From the NCBI GenBank assembly GCA_050246475.1, contig JBFWVZ010000004.1, positions 242,230 to 306,229 of the forward strand: DNA of 64,000 nucleotides, given 5' to 3'. The notes under the pieces were generated by a model. The model did no database searches and had not been told where the DNA came from. It was given only the letters and a program-made list of their open reading frames with translations. This document shows positions 8,114 through 16,343 of the stretch, one piece after another. How positions within the stretch are numbered: the first letter of the stretch is position 1; each line of letters opens with the position of its first letter. This stretch comes from CADEEL01 sp050246475 (GTDB taxonomy: Bacteria; Pseudomonadota; Alphaproteobacteria; Caulobacterales; Aquidulcibacteraceae). The translations under genes were made by a program, and so were the position numbers.

Positions 8114-9700
8114 TCAGGCCGCGTAGCGCGCGGACTCGTCAGCAAGTGCCGGAACGAAGAGCGTGAGCATCGCTCCGCTCGCGCCCGCGCCCGCCGTCAA
8201 GTCGCCGCCCATCGCTTGCGCCAGCTTGCGCGCAAGCGAGAGCGGCGCGCCGCGCCCGCTTTGGGGCGTGAAGAGCGCTTCGAGTGTGGGCGCATCGGCG
8301 CCTGGGAGCGAGAGATCGAAGGCGATGATCTCGCGTCCATCGCCGTCCGTGCGGCGCATCACGTGCAGATTGAGCGCGCGGGAATCACAAACGCGCAGGC
8401 CGCTCCAGAACAGCGCAAGCACACATTGCGTCACGCGCATCCGGTCCGCGCTGGCGAAACCGGCGTCGGCGTCCGCGAACACCTCGATCGTCAATCCCTT
8501 CGCGCGTGCGGCGCGCGCGGCCGCATCGGCCGCCTCGCGCGCGACCCGCTCGACATCGACGCGCTCGACAGCCGGGCGGAAATGCCCTGAATCGATCTGC
8601 GCCTCGTCCATAAGCCGGCCGATCTGTTCGAGCATGCGCCGCGCCGCGGCCGCCATGCGGTCCGCATCCGCCGCGAGCGCGACAGTATCGCGCGCGCCGT
8701 CCTTGATCCGCGTTTGCATCAAGCGCGCGTTGGAGAACATCGCGTTGAGCGGCGCCCTGAGTTCGTTCGCGATGAGTGCGATGGTCTCGGATTTGGAGCG
8801 GTTGGACTCGTTCTCGGCTTCCGCGTGCGCCATCGCCTGCATCTGATGCGCGATGAGCGTGCTCGCGGCGAACGCGGCGCCGAGGCCGAGCAGGACGCCC
8901 ATGGCAACGATGAGCCAGGCCTGATCGGCGAAACCCGCACTGCCAGGGCGTTCATTGCGCCATGTCAGCCGCGCGATGATGCGCCCCTCCGCGTCGCGCA
9001 GATCGAGCGCGACCTCGTCGCGCGCGGGCGGCGCCGTCGAGAGGGCGATGCCTTCCAGGCCAAGCGTCTCGCTCATCGTCTGGAATTCGCTCCGATCGAT
9101 GAGGTCGATGCTCGTAAAATAGTGGACCGGCCCCGGCGCGCGGCGGGCGCCGCGGGCATTCTCGTCCTCCGGGCTGACTGGCGCCGTGGCAAGGAGCGCG
9201 AGCTCGCCGCCCGCGAGGGTCATCGCATTCCAGGTGCTTTCGTTTGGGCTCGCCGCGCGCGCCGCCTCGCGCAGCCGCGCGGCCGATCCCGCAGCGCGGG
9301 CCAGCGCCGGCGCCGATGCGCGCGCGGCATTGGGCGTTTCCTCTGCAAACCACGCGTAGCGGATCGCGCGGCCGGCGCCGAAGACGATCATTCCGTCCGC
9401 CGCCGAGGAATAGACGTTGTCCGTGATCCAGGAATCATCAGGCGCCGCCGTGATCGCGGCATAAGCCTCGTCCCAGAATGCAAAGTCCTTCGTCGTGTTG
9501 GAGAGCGCGCGTGCGCGCCCGCGCAGCGACGCCTCCACCAATTGGCGGCTTTCGCGCACGAAATCAGCATCCTGCTGGCGCGCGAAATCCCAGAATACGG
9601 CGAGCGTGCCGATAAGCGCGGCAATCACCAGCGCAAAGATCGGAGCGCCCACCTTGAGACGCATCCGCCACGCATTCGCAATCGGCGCACCACGCTCCAC
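8114..9700 (-). CDS. CHASE4 sensor histidine kinase homologue with degenerate catalytic boxes
   Basis: 528 residues. TM1 is at about 14-36. A periplasmic CHASE4-like domain follows with DFAFWDEAYAAI and DDSWITDNVYSS. TM2 is at about 262-285, then a linker and a HisKA-like helix pair. The H-box, normally SHELRTPLN, reads IANELRAPLN: the phospho-acceptor His is Asn312 (codon AAC at 8765-8767). The ATPase domain is also eroded: the N-box lacks its Asn (VLALFWSGLRV) and the DxGxG box is LSLPGADAPT, though a G2-like end (SLARKLAQAMGGDL) remains. It probably senses a ligand but cannot autophosphorylate. No response regulator is adjacent. Confidence 0.85.
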   Translation of the reverse strand: MERGAPIANAWRMRLKVGAPIFALVIAALIGTLAVFWDFARQQDADFVRESRQLVEASLRGRARALSNTTKDFAFWDEAYAAITAAPDDSWITDNVYSSAADGMIVFGAGRAIRYAWFAEETPNAARASAPALARAAGSAARLREAARAASPNESTWNAMTLAGGELALLATAPVSPEDENARGARRAPGPVHYFTSIDLIDRSEFQTMSETLGLEGIALSTAPPARDEVALDLRDAEGRIIARLTWRNERPGSAGFADQAWLIVAMGVLLGLGAAFAASTLIAHQMQAMAHAEAENESNRSKSETIALIANELRAPLNAMFSNARLMQTRIKDGARDTVALAADADRMAAAARRMLEQIGRLMDEAQIDSGHFRPAVERVDVERVAREAADAAARAARAKGLTIEVFADADAGFASADRMRVTQCVLALFWSGLRVCDSRALNLHVMRRTDGDGREIIAFDLSLPGADAPTLEALFTPQSGRGAPLSLARKLAQAMGGDLTAGAGASGAMLTLFVPALADESARYAA

Positions 9701-9767
9701 GTTTCACGCTCCGTTCAGCGCGAAGGGCGTAGCGAAGATTTCTTTAAGAACCGTTCCGGGCGAGCCG

Positions 9768-10946
9768 CTAGCGCGACAACTCCCGCATCGCGTCTTCCAG
9801 CCCCTTGAGCGTCAGCGGGAACATGCGCTCGGGCCCCACGATGTCGCGGATCAAGCCCACGCTCGGCGTGTGATCCCAATGCGCGCGCGGCACGGGGTTG
9901 AGCCAGATCACGCGCTCATAGATCTCCGTCACGCGATGGAGCCAAAGCGCGCCCGGCTCTTCGTTCCAATGCTCGACGCTGCCGCCCGGATAGGTGATCT
10001 CGTAGGGGCTCATCGTCGCGTCGCCGACGAACACGATTTTGTAGTCGTGCGGGAATTTGTGCAGCACCTCGAACGTGTTCGTCTTCTCGGTGTTGCGCCG
10101 GCGATTGTCCTTCCACACGCTCTCATAGAGGCAATTGTGGAAGTAGAAGAATTCGAGATGCTTGAACTCCGTGCGCGCCGCGCTGAAGAGCTCCTCGCAA
10201 AGCTTGATGTGGCTGTCCATCGAGCCGCCGATGTCGAGGAACATCAGCACCTTGATCGTGTTGCGGCGCTCCGGGCGCATCAGAATGTCGAGATAGCCTT
10301 GCCGCGCGGTTGAGCGGATCGTCCCGTCGAGATCGAATTCGTCGGGCGATCCTGTGCGCGCGAATTTGCGCAAGCGCCGCAGCGCCACTTTGATGTTGCG
10401 CGTGCCGAGCTCCACGTTGTCATCGAGGTTTTTGTATTCGCGTTTGTCCCACACTTTGACGGCGCGCCCATGCCGGCCCTTGTCCTGCCCGATGCGAATG
10501 CCTTCGGGGTGATAGCCGTTATTGCCGAACGGCGAGGTGCCGCCTGTGCCGATCCACTTATTGCCGCCCTCGTGGCGCTCCTTCTGCTCTTCGAGGCGCT
10601 TCTGCAGCGTCTCCATGAGCTTTTCCCAGCCGCCGAGCTTTTCGATCTGCTCTTTTTCTTCCTCGGTCAGGTATTTCTCGGTGAGCGCGCGCAGCCATTC
10701 TTCCGGCAGCACGCCTTCGATCGTCTCGGCCGTGTATTCGAGCCCCTTGAACACCGAACCGAACACGCGGTCGAACTTGTCGATGTGGCGCTCATCCTTC
10801 ACCAGCGCCGCGCGCGCGAGATAGTAGAAGTCGTCGATCTTCGGCGGGATGACGTCCTTCTCCAGACACTCCACAAGCGTCAGATATTCCTTAAGGGAAA
10901 CGGGCACTTTCGCGGCCCGAAGCTCGGTGAAGAAGCGCTGGAACAT
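9768..10946 (-). CDS. VWA-domain protein, CoxE-like partner of MoxR ATPase
   Basis: 392 residues. The N-terminal helical region MFQRFFTELRAAKVPVSLKEYLTLVECLE is typical of CoxE/YehP-type VWA proteins. The C-terminal VWA domain has the metal-binding MIDAS variant LDIGGSMDSH (DxGGS) and the later motif FVGDATMSPYE. MoxR ATPases pair with such proteins as metal-insertion or assembly chaperones. The cognate MoxR gene is at 12708-13565 on the same strand, separated by a secreted-protein gene and an oppositely oriented sigma factor. Client unknown. Confidence 0.9.
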   Translation of the reverse strand: MFQRFFTELRAAKVPVSLKEYLTLVECLEKDVIPPKIDDFYYLARAALVKDERHIDKFDRVFGSVFKGLEYTAETIEGVLPEEWLRALTEKYLTEEEKEQIEKLGGWEKLMETLQKRLEEQKERHEGGNKWIGTGGTSPFGNNGYHPEGIRIGQDKGRHGRAVKVWDKREYKNLDDNVELGTRNIKVALRRLRKFARTGSPDEFDLDGTIRSTARQGYLDILMRPERRNTIKVLMFLDIGGSMDSHIKLCEELFSAARTEFKHLEFFYFHNCLYESVWKDNRRRNTEKTNTFEVLHKFPHDYKIVFVGDATMSPYEITYPGGSVEHWNEEPGALWLHRVTEIYERVIWLNPVPRAHWDHTPSVGLIRDIVGPERMFPLTLKGLEDAMRELSR

Positions 10947-10974
10947 GGCGAAAGCCTAACCCGTTCGCGCCAGA

Positions 10975-11643
10975 TCACAAAGCATCGCCAAGCGGCATGT
11001 CCATGAGATGCGCGAGCCAGATCATGCTGGAGGCCATCTCCGCCTGCGTCGCGGCCTCCTCATCCGGCGCGAGTGCGCTGAACCGCATCTTGATGGACCA
11101 TCCGCGCACGATCGCCACGCTCACGCGTGTATACATGCGTGCGCCGTCCGGGCCGGTCACGAGAAACCGCGCGTGGCGCGAGGCGGGCAGCACCGCGCCG
11201 GCGGGCGCAACGTTCACTTCAAGCGTTCGCGGCTCCATTTGGCGGTACCGCGCCTGCATCGCCGCTACGGCGCTCGCGAGTTCTGACTCGAGCGTCGAGC
11301 CGCCGGGGTAGCGCGTGGCGTAAAAGGTCACAAACTGGCCCGCGCCCGAATGATCGCACCCGACATCCTCGCCGCGCGGCAGGCCGGGGAAGAGGATAAG
11401 CCGCCCGCCCTCGCGCTCGAAGCGGCAGACCATGCCGCTGCCCACGTGGCGAACGCTCACCTGCCCGTCGGGGATGCTCTCGAAGACGCCGTCGGCGCCG
11501 GCATTCTCGATCATCCCGTAATCGATCGAATCCGGCGCGGCGGTCAGTTCCTCTTCCTGCGCGGCGGCGGCTTCCCCCTCCGGCGGGCCCGCCCAGACGG
11601 GGGAGGCAAAAGCGAGAAGTAGACAAACAAGAAGCGCGCGCAT
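10975..11643 (-). CDS. secreted hypothetical protein
   Basis: 222 residues from the ATG at 11643, which starts a signal peptide (MRALLVCLLLAFASPVWAGPP). A longer open frame extends upstream but runs antisense through the sigma factor gene and is not credible. The mature protein has an IENAGADGVFESIPDGQVSVRH segment with two Cys (MVCRFER, DVGCDHSG) and a C-terminal amphipathic region. No family recognised. It lies between the VWA and sigma factor genes, 29 bases upstream of the VWA start, so it probably shares that transcript. Confidence 0.75.
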   Translation of the reverse strand: MRALLVCLLLAFASPVWAGPPEGEAAAAQEEELTAAPDSIDYGMIENAGADGVFESIPDGQVSVRHVGSGMVCRFEREGGRLILFPGLPRGEDVGCDHSGAGQFVTFYATRYPGGSTLESELASAVAAMQARYRQMEPRTLEVNVAPAGAVLPASRHARFLVTGPDGARMYTRVSVAIVRGWSIKMRFSALAPDEEAATQAEMASSMIWLAHLMDMPLGDAL

Positions 11644-11769
11644 GAAGCCTCCCCGGATCGCGCGCACTCTGCCACGGCGGCGCCAGCGCGCCAACGCGCG
11701 ACATGCGCAGGCCGCGCGCGTATCCTTTCGCCGCGCTCGCTCGTCTATGTGGGGCAAGGGGAGAGGCGC

Positions 11770-12714
11770 ATGAGCGAGACGTTTCCAAATCAGGCCGACG
11801 TCGGCGCCCAGTGGCGCGTCTTCGTCGACGGCGTCGCGCCGCTCAGGCGCGATCTCTTCCGCTATTGCCGGGGCCTCACCGGCAATGTCTGGGACGGCGA
11901 GGATCTGGCGCAGGACGTGCTCGTCAAAGTCTTCGCCGCCCTCGGCAAGAACTGGGCGCCGCTTGAGAACCCGCGCGCCTATCTCATCCGCGCCGCCACG
12001 CGCCTCTGGATCGATCGCATGCGCCGCGCAGCGTTGGAGCGTGCCCACGCTGCGCCCTCGGACGATGTCGCGCCCGACGATCCCTCGCTGACCACCTCCG
12101 TGCGCGAGGCCGCCTCCACGCTTTTCCAACGCCTGCCACCGAAGGAGCGCGCGACCGTCCTTCTGAAAGACGTGCTCGATTTTTCGTTGGAGGAAACCGC
12201 GCAGATGCTTCAGTCGAACACCGGCGCGGTGAAGAGCGCGCTGCATCGCGGCCGTGCGCGGCTCGCGGCTGCGCAAGCGGAAGAGCCTCAGCGCGCTGGC
12301 CCGCCGCGCGAAATCGTCGAGCGCTTCGTCGCCGCGCTCGCCGCGAAGGAATTCGACGCGATCCGCGATCTCTGCCTCGCCGACGTCTCCATCGATATGG
12401 TCGGCGGCGCCTCCGCCGAGACCTTCGAGAAAGGCCGCATGGTGTTCGAGCACGCGCACTTCGTGTTGCCCGAGATGGGCTTCGGCGAAGCGCCGCGCTG
12501 GGAGATCGCAAGCTACGAAGGCGAGCCCATCGTGCTCGGCTTCCGCACACGCGACGGCCGCGAGGGCTTGAGCGAAATCTGGCGCTTCGACGCGGAGGAG
12601 GGTCGCATCGTTCGCGCGCGGCTCTATTGCTTCAACCCCGAAATCCTCGAGGCCGTCGCAAAAGACCTAGGCCTGCCGCACCTCACGCGCCGCCACCGCA
12701 GCCCGCCTTATTGA
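11770..12714 (+). CDS. ECF RNA polymerase sigma factor with C-terminal NTF2/SnoaL-like domain
   Basis: 314 residues from the ATG at 11770, chosen for GGGGAGAGG just upstream. Region 2 (about 25-95) contains YCRGLTGNVWDGEDLAQDVLVKVF and ENPRAYLIRAATRLWIDRMRR. Region 4 (about 115-165) contains LPPKERATVLLKDVLDFSLEETAQ and TGAVKSALHRGRARL. A third domain (about 178-290) is NTF2/SnoaL-like, as in SigJ-type and ECF41-type factors, where it modulates activity in place of a separate anti-sigma factor. No anti-sigma gene is adjacent, which agrees. It overlaps the convergent moxR gene by 7 bases. Confidence 0.9.
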   Translation: MSETFPNQADVGAQWRVFVDGVAPLRRDLFRYCRGLTGNVWDGEDLAQDVLVKVFAALGKNWAPLENPRAYLIRAATRLWIDRMRRAALERAHAAPSDDVAPDDPSLTTSVREAASTLFQRLPPKERATVLLKDVLDFSLEETAQMLQSNTGAVKSALHRGRARLAAAQAEEPQRAGPPREIVERFVAALAAKEFDAIRDLCLADVSIDMVGGASAETFEKGRMVFEHAHFVLPEMGFGEAPRWEIASYEGEPIVLGFRTRDGREGLSEIWRFDAEEGRIVRARLYCFNPEILEAVAKDLGLPHLTRRHRSPPY

Positions 12715-13565
12715 GCCCCGCCCCGTTGCTCGCGCCGCGCCAGGAACGCGAGGCGTTCGAAGAGCTGCACGTCCTGCTCGTTCTTCAAGAGCGCCCCATG
12801 CAGCGGCGGGATGAGCTTCGACGGATCGCGCGTGCGCAGCGTCTCGGGATCGATATCGTCCGTCATCAGGAGCTTCAGCCAATCGATGAGTTCGCTGGTG
12901 CTCGGCTTCTTCTTCAGCCCCGGCACCTTGCGCATATCGTAGAAGATTTTCAGCGCCTCGCTAACCAGCCGCTGCTTCACTTTCGGGAAGTGCACCTCGA
13001 TGATCTTCGCCATCGTCTCTTCATCGGGGAAGCGGATGTAGTGGAAGAAGCAGCGGCGCAGGAACGCGTCCGGCAGCTCCTTCTCGTTGTTCGACGTGAT
13101 CATCATGATTGGCCGCTGCTTGGCCTTGATGGTCCGGTCGAGCTCGTAGCAATAGAATTCCATCCGATCGAGCTCTTGCAGGAGATCGTTCGGGAACTCG
13201 ATGTCGGCCTTGTCGATTTCGTCGATGAGCAGGATCGGCCGCTCCTTGCTTTCGAACGCCTCCCAGAGCTTCCCTCGCCGGATGTAGTTTTCGATGTTGG
13301 TGGAGCGTTCGTCGCCGAGCTGCGAGTCCCGCAAGCGCATCACGGCGTCATACTCGTAGAGGCCCTGAACCGCCTTCGTCGTCGATTTGATGTGCCACTC
13401 GATGAGCGGCGCCTTCAAAGCCTTCGCGACTTCGAGCGCCAGCATCGTCTTGCCCGTTCCCGGTTCGCCCTTGATCAGGATCGGCCGCTCAAGCGTGATC
13501 GCGGCGTTGACCGCCACCTTGAGATCGTCGGTGGCGACGTAGTTTTCAGTGCCTTCGAACCGCAT
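12708..13565 (-). CDS. MoxR-family AAA+ ATPase
   Basis: 285 residues from the ATG at 13565 (GCGGAG upstream); relatives also begin MRFEGT. Walker A is GEPGTGKT (33-40), Walker B is ILLIDEIDKAD, sensor-1 is MMITSNNEKELPDAFLRR, and the C-terminal helical lid has PSTSELIDWLKLL. MoxR proteins act as chaperones with VWA partners to mature metalloenzymes or envelope complexes. The partner is the CoxE-like VWA gene at 9768-10946. An in-frame ATG at 13571 is an alternative start. Confidence 0.93.
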   Translation of the reverse strand: MRFEGTENYVATDDLKVAVNAAITLERPILIKGEPGTGKTMLALEVAKALKAPLIEWHIKSTTKAVQGLYEYDAVMRLRDSQLGDERSTNIENYIRRGKLWEAFESKERPILLIDEIDKADIEFPNDLLQELDRMEFYCYELDRTIKAKQRPIMMITSNNEKELPDAFLRRCFFHYIRFPDEETMAKIIEVHFPKVKQRLVSEALKIFYDMRKVPGLKKKPSTSELIDWLKLLMTDDIDPETLRTRDPSKLIPPLHGALLKNEQDVQLFERLAFLARREQRGGAQ

Positions 13566-13707
13566 GAACATCTCCGCGCACGCGGGATCCCCGCGCCTTC
13601 GAAGACACGGTAGGGCCCCGGCGCGTCTATGAGAAGTCCGGCGCCGTCGCGGCAAGGCGTCCCGGCCAAGGATGCGGCGCCCTCCCGCCGGGGAGGGCGC
13701 CTGGCGA

Positions 13708-14571
13708 TCACGCCGCCAGCGTCGTGAGCACCGCGTCGATCCGGTGCTCGGGCACGCGGTGCTGCGTGTCCATGAAGTGGAGCATCAGGCAGAGCTCCTT
13801 GGCCCGGAGCAGCGCACGCAAATCCGGATCGACGGGCGGAATGCGCGCATTGCGCGGGCCCCTCACCTCGTGGACGCAGCGAAGCTCCGTATAGCTCATC
13901 GCGGCCGAGAGCACGGTCTCGCCCTCGTAGAGCGCCCAGAATTGCGCCTCTTCGGTGCGCAGCATGTGCGCGTACCGCGCGTGCTGGGGGCGATCTTGGC
14001 GCAAGCAATTGTCGAGCGCGGCGCCCAGGTCCGAGAGCGCCGCGATCGAGCAGACACGGCGCCACTCGCGCTTCGGCGAGGCGGCGATCCGCTCAGGCTG
14101 GAAGTGCACGACCGCGCGTTCGCCGGCCTCGGCGCGCTCACGCTGCGCAAGCCGGCGCGTGCGCCCAATCTCGCGGGCTTGCGCGCTGATTTCGGCTAGC
14201 GGCATCCGCTCGATCTTCGTCAAAAGCCGGCGCGCGCTGGCCGCGATCAACGTCTCGCGTGAGGAATGGCTCGGGTTGACCGCATCGAGGCAGATGTCCC
14301 GCACCAGCCCCGCGGTTTGCTCGAGCCGGTTGATCGTGTCGGCGCACGCGACGAACACGTCGCACGGCAAACCTTGCGCCAGCGCTTCGAACGCCCAGCC
14401 CGGCGCGCGGAAAAGATCGGCGGGGCGCGCCCGGCGCGTCGAGCGCTCGTCCTCCCTGAGCGCGGAAAAGAAAAGCGTCTCCATGCGCTTCCTGGCGCGT
14501 TCGTGAGGAATGTCGGCCGCGAGCGCGGCCGCGCACGCCTCGATCGCGCTCTCATTGACGAAGTTGGTCAT
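13708..14571 (-). CDS. uncharacterised protein, tandem paralogue A
   Basis: 287 residues from the ATG at 14571; this start aligns with the start of paralogue B (M-T/S-NF-V/I-NE-x-AI). Shared positions are LFF-ALR-D near residue 40 and a C-terminal block with DLGAALDNC, DRPQHARYAHML, EAQFWALYEGE and VRGPRNARIPP. That block resembles by eye the C-terminal region of PcfJ-like proteins (NC, aromatic strand, then GPRN), but this is tentative. There are no signal peptide or membrane segments, so it is probably cytosolic. It precedes the flagellar cluster; a role there is unproven. Function unknown. Confidence 0.7.
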   Translation of the reverse strand: MTNFVNESAIEACAAALAADIPHERARKRMETLFFSALREDERSTRRARPADLFRAPGWAFEALAQGLPCDVFVACADTINRLEQTAGLVRDICLDAVNPSHSSRETLIAASARRLLTKIERMPLAEISAQAREIGRTRRLAQRERAEAGERAVVHFQPERIAASPKREWRRVCSIAALSDLGAALDNCLRQDRPQHARYAHMLRTEEAQFWALYEGETVLSAAMSYTELRCVHEVRGPRNARIPPVDPDLRALLRAKELCLMLHFMDTQHRVPEHRIDAVLTTLAA

Positions 14572-14635
14572 CGCATCGTCCTCCGCGCGCGCCGTGAAAC
14601 GAGGCAAGGGGAGGGCGCCCGCGCTTTCGCGCGCC

Positions 14636-14668
14636 AAAAAAAGCGGGACTGCTCCGATATTCCCCGCT
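14636..14668 (-). terminator. rho-independent terminator between the two paralogues
   Basis: On the - strand AGCGGGG pairs with TCCCGCT (one G-U pair) around a 13-nt loop and is followed by seven T. It lies downstream of paralogue B and upstream of paralogue A, so A needs its own promoter or readthrough. Another hairpin, CCGCCTT-TTC-AAGGCGG (14780-14796), sits 24 bases past B's stop without a T tract. Confidence 0.7.
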
Positions 14669-14819
14669 CCCGCCGCCGGGAGCGCCGATGTCAATTGCAG
14701 GCTAACGCCGCGGCGGATGGGGCGCAACGGGAACAAGCAGTATAAATTGTACAAGATATCGCGAATGCGGGCGAAATCCCCGCCTTTTCAAGGCGGCTGC
14801 AAAACCGCATAGCGCCGAG

Positions 14820-15731
14820 TCAAAAACGCTCGCCGTCCGGGCCCAGGACGCGCACCACAATGTCGGCGTCCGCGAGCAAGAACCGCAACCGGCGGACGGC
14901 GGCTTCATCGCGGGCGTTGGGCGCGCGCGGCGCGATGAGCCGCCGCTTGCGGATGAGCGCGCGGACCGCGGGGGAGGCGGGATCGACCGGCGCGTTGCGG
15001 GGCCCTCGCAGATCGAGAATTTCGCGGCGCGGCAGCGAAGCCATGAGTTCCGCCAGGATCGCGCCGGCCTCGTTCTCCAGCACCCAGAATTCCGCCTCGC
15101 CGCGCATGAGCGCGCGCGCGTAATGCCGGTGCTGCGGGCGGTCGGGGGCAGTGCAATTCTTGAGCGCGGCCCCGGCGCGGGCGAGATCGCCCGTCGTTGC
15201 GAGCCTGCGCCAGGCGAGGCGCAATCCACGGGGACGGAATGTCTGCGTCTCGCAATGTGGGATGGCGCTCTGCGCCGCGCGCGCGCGCGCCGCGAACACC
15301 TTGCGCCGCTGGCGCGCCTGGGCGCGCGCCTTGAGATCGATCATGTCGAGGCTCATGCGCGTCAGGTTTTCGAAGAGCGAGAGCGCGCCGCGACGCAGAG
15401 TCTGCTCCGGATCGGGCGCATTGGCGCTGATCCTGGCGCCGTCGGCCCAGGCCGCGGCCAGCCGCTGCGCGATCCGGCGCATCTGCGCGAGCGCGGCGGG
15501 ATCGCCTTGGAACCAGACGAGCGCGGCGCCGCTTGCGGCCGCACGGCGCGCCCAGAGAGGCGCCGTTTCGATCTCTTCGTTGACGGCGGGGCGCGCGTTG
15601 CGCGGGTCGTCCCTCAGGGCGGCGAAGAAGAGCCGGGCGATGCGCGCGCGCGCCGCGCCGTCGGCGGGAACGATGGCGGCGTAGCGCTCGGCGCGCGCGC
15701 GAATGGCGGCTTCATTGATGAAGTTGCTCAT
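14820..15731 (-). CDS. uncharacterised protein, tandem paralogue B
   Basis: 303 residues. It is a paralogue of the product of 13708-14571: same opening (MSNFINEAAI), LFFAALRDDPRN, and a matching C-terminal block with KNCTAPDRPQHRHYARAL, GEAEFWVL, LDLRGPRNAPVDP and RALIRKRRL. The middle 100 residues diverge and are rich in Arg/Ala helices. No signal peptide or membrane segment. It is divergent from flbT with about 180 bases between starts. The resemblance of the C-terminal block to PcfJ-like domains is inference from motif order only. Function unknown. Confidence 0.72.
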   Translation of the reverse strand: MSNFINEAAIRARAERYAAIVPADGAARARIARLFFAALRDDPRNARPAVNEEIETAPLWARRAAASGAALVWFQGDPAALAQMRRIAQRLAAAWADGARISANAPDPEQTLRRGALSLFENLTRMSLDMIDLKARAQARQRRKVFAARARAAQSAIPHCETQTFRPRGLRLAWRRLATTGDLARAGAALKNCTAPDRPQHRHYARALMRGEAEFWVLENEAGAILAELMASLPRREILDLRGPRNAPVDPASPAVRALIRKRRLIAPRAPNARDEAAVRRLRFLLADADIVVRVLGPDGERF

Positions 15732-15772
15732 TCTGCCTCCGCCTGGAGACGGGCGCTCCTTAGCGCCTGGAG

Positions 15773-15787
15773 GGGCACGCTATCGGC
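15773..15787 (+). promoter_or_regulatory. possible sigma-54 promoter of flbT-flaF
   Basis: GGGCACGCTATCGGC has the GG and GC pairs spaced by ten bases and matches the -24 element well (GGCACG), but the -12 element reads CGGC instead of TTGC. It lies 120 bases upstream of flbT. Two GANTC sites (15853-15857, 15879-15883) lie in the leader. Confidence 0.35.
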
Positions 15788-15908
15788 GACGTTTCAGCTC
15801 CGCAACGGCGCCGCGCACATGCGGATGCGCGATGGCGCGGGACGCGGCGAGAGACTCCGTTAATAAAATCGCCCGTACGACTCACTTGCAGAATGCCGGG
15901 GCGTTGAA

Positions 15909-16343
15909 ATGCCGCTGAAACTGTCCCTACGGCCGGGAGAGAAATTCGTCGTCAACGGGGCGGTCGTGCAGAACGGCGATCGCCGCGCCGCGCTGGTGCT
16001 TCAAAACAAAGCCTCGGTGCTGCGTGAGAAAGACATCATGCTGCCGGAAGATGCGTCCTCGCCTGCGCGCCGCATCTACTTCCCGATCATGATGCTCTAT
16101 CTCCAGGAGGGCGATCCGGACCAAACCTATGGCGAGTTCGCCGCGCGCCTTGCGGAATTCATGGGCGCCGTGCGCGATCCAGCCATCTTGGCGGAGTGTG
16201 TCGGCGTTTCGCGCGAAGTGATGGCTGGGGAATTCTACCGCGCGTTGATGCGGTGCCGAAAGCTGATCGCGTACGAAGCCGAGAAGTTAGGAATGGCGTC
16301 GCATGTCGATCCAGGCGTACCAGCGCGCGGCCACACAGGCTGA
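15909..16343 (+). CDS. flbT: flagellin mRNA translational regulator FlbT
   Basis: 144 residues. The opening MPLKLSLRPGEKFVVNGAVVQNGDRRA and the segment DIMLPEDASSPARRIYFPIMMLYL, then FMGAVRDP, match FlbT. In Caulobacter FlbT binds the 5' untranslated region of flagellin mRNA and represses its translation or stability until hook assembly is complete. The structured flagellin leader at 16879-16917 is the likely target here. It overlaps flaF by 41 bases in another frame, so the two are translationally linked. Confidence 0.93.
   Translation: MPLKLSLRPGEKFVVNGAVVQNGDRRAALVLQNKASVLREKDIMLPEDASSPARRIYFPIMMLYLQEGDPDQTYGEFAARLAEFMGAVRDPAILAECVGVSREVMAGEFYRALMRCRKLIAYEAEKLGMASHVDPGVPARGHTG

Noticed and set aside
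10975..12459. 494-codon open frame on the - strand running from the secreted protein through the sigma factor gene
   Set aside because: Only the part from 11643 has a signal peptide and normal composition; the rest is antisense to a clear ECF sigma factor.
13708..14754. 348-codon form of paralogue A starting at 14754
   Set aside because: The extension would be translated through the terminator hairpin, and paralogue B shows that the conserved start is M-[TS]-NF at 14571.
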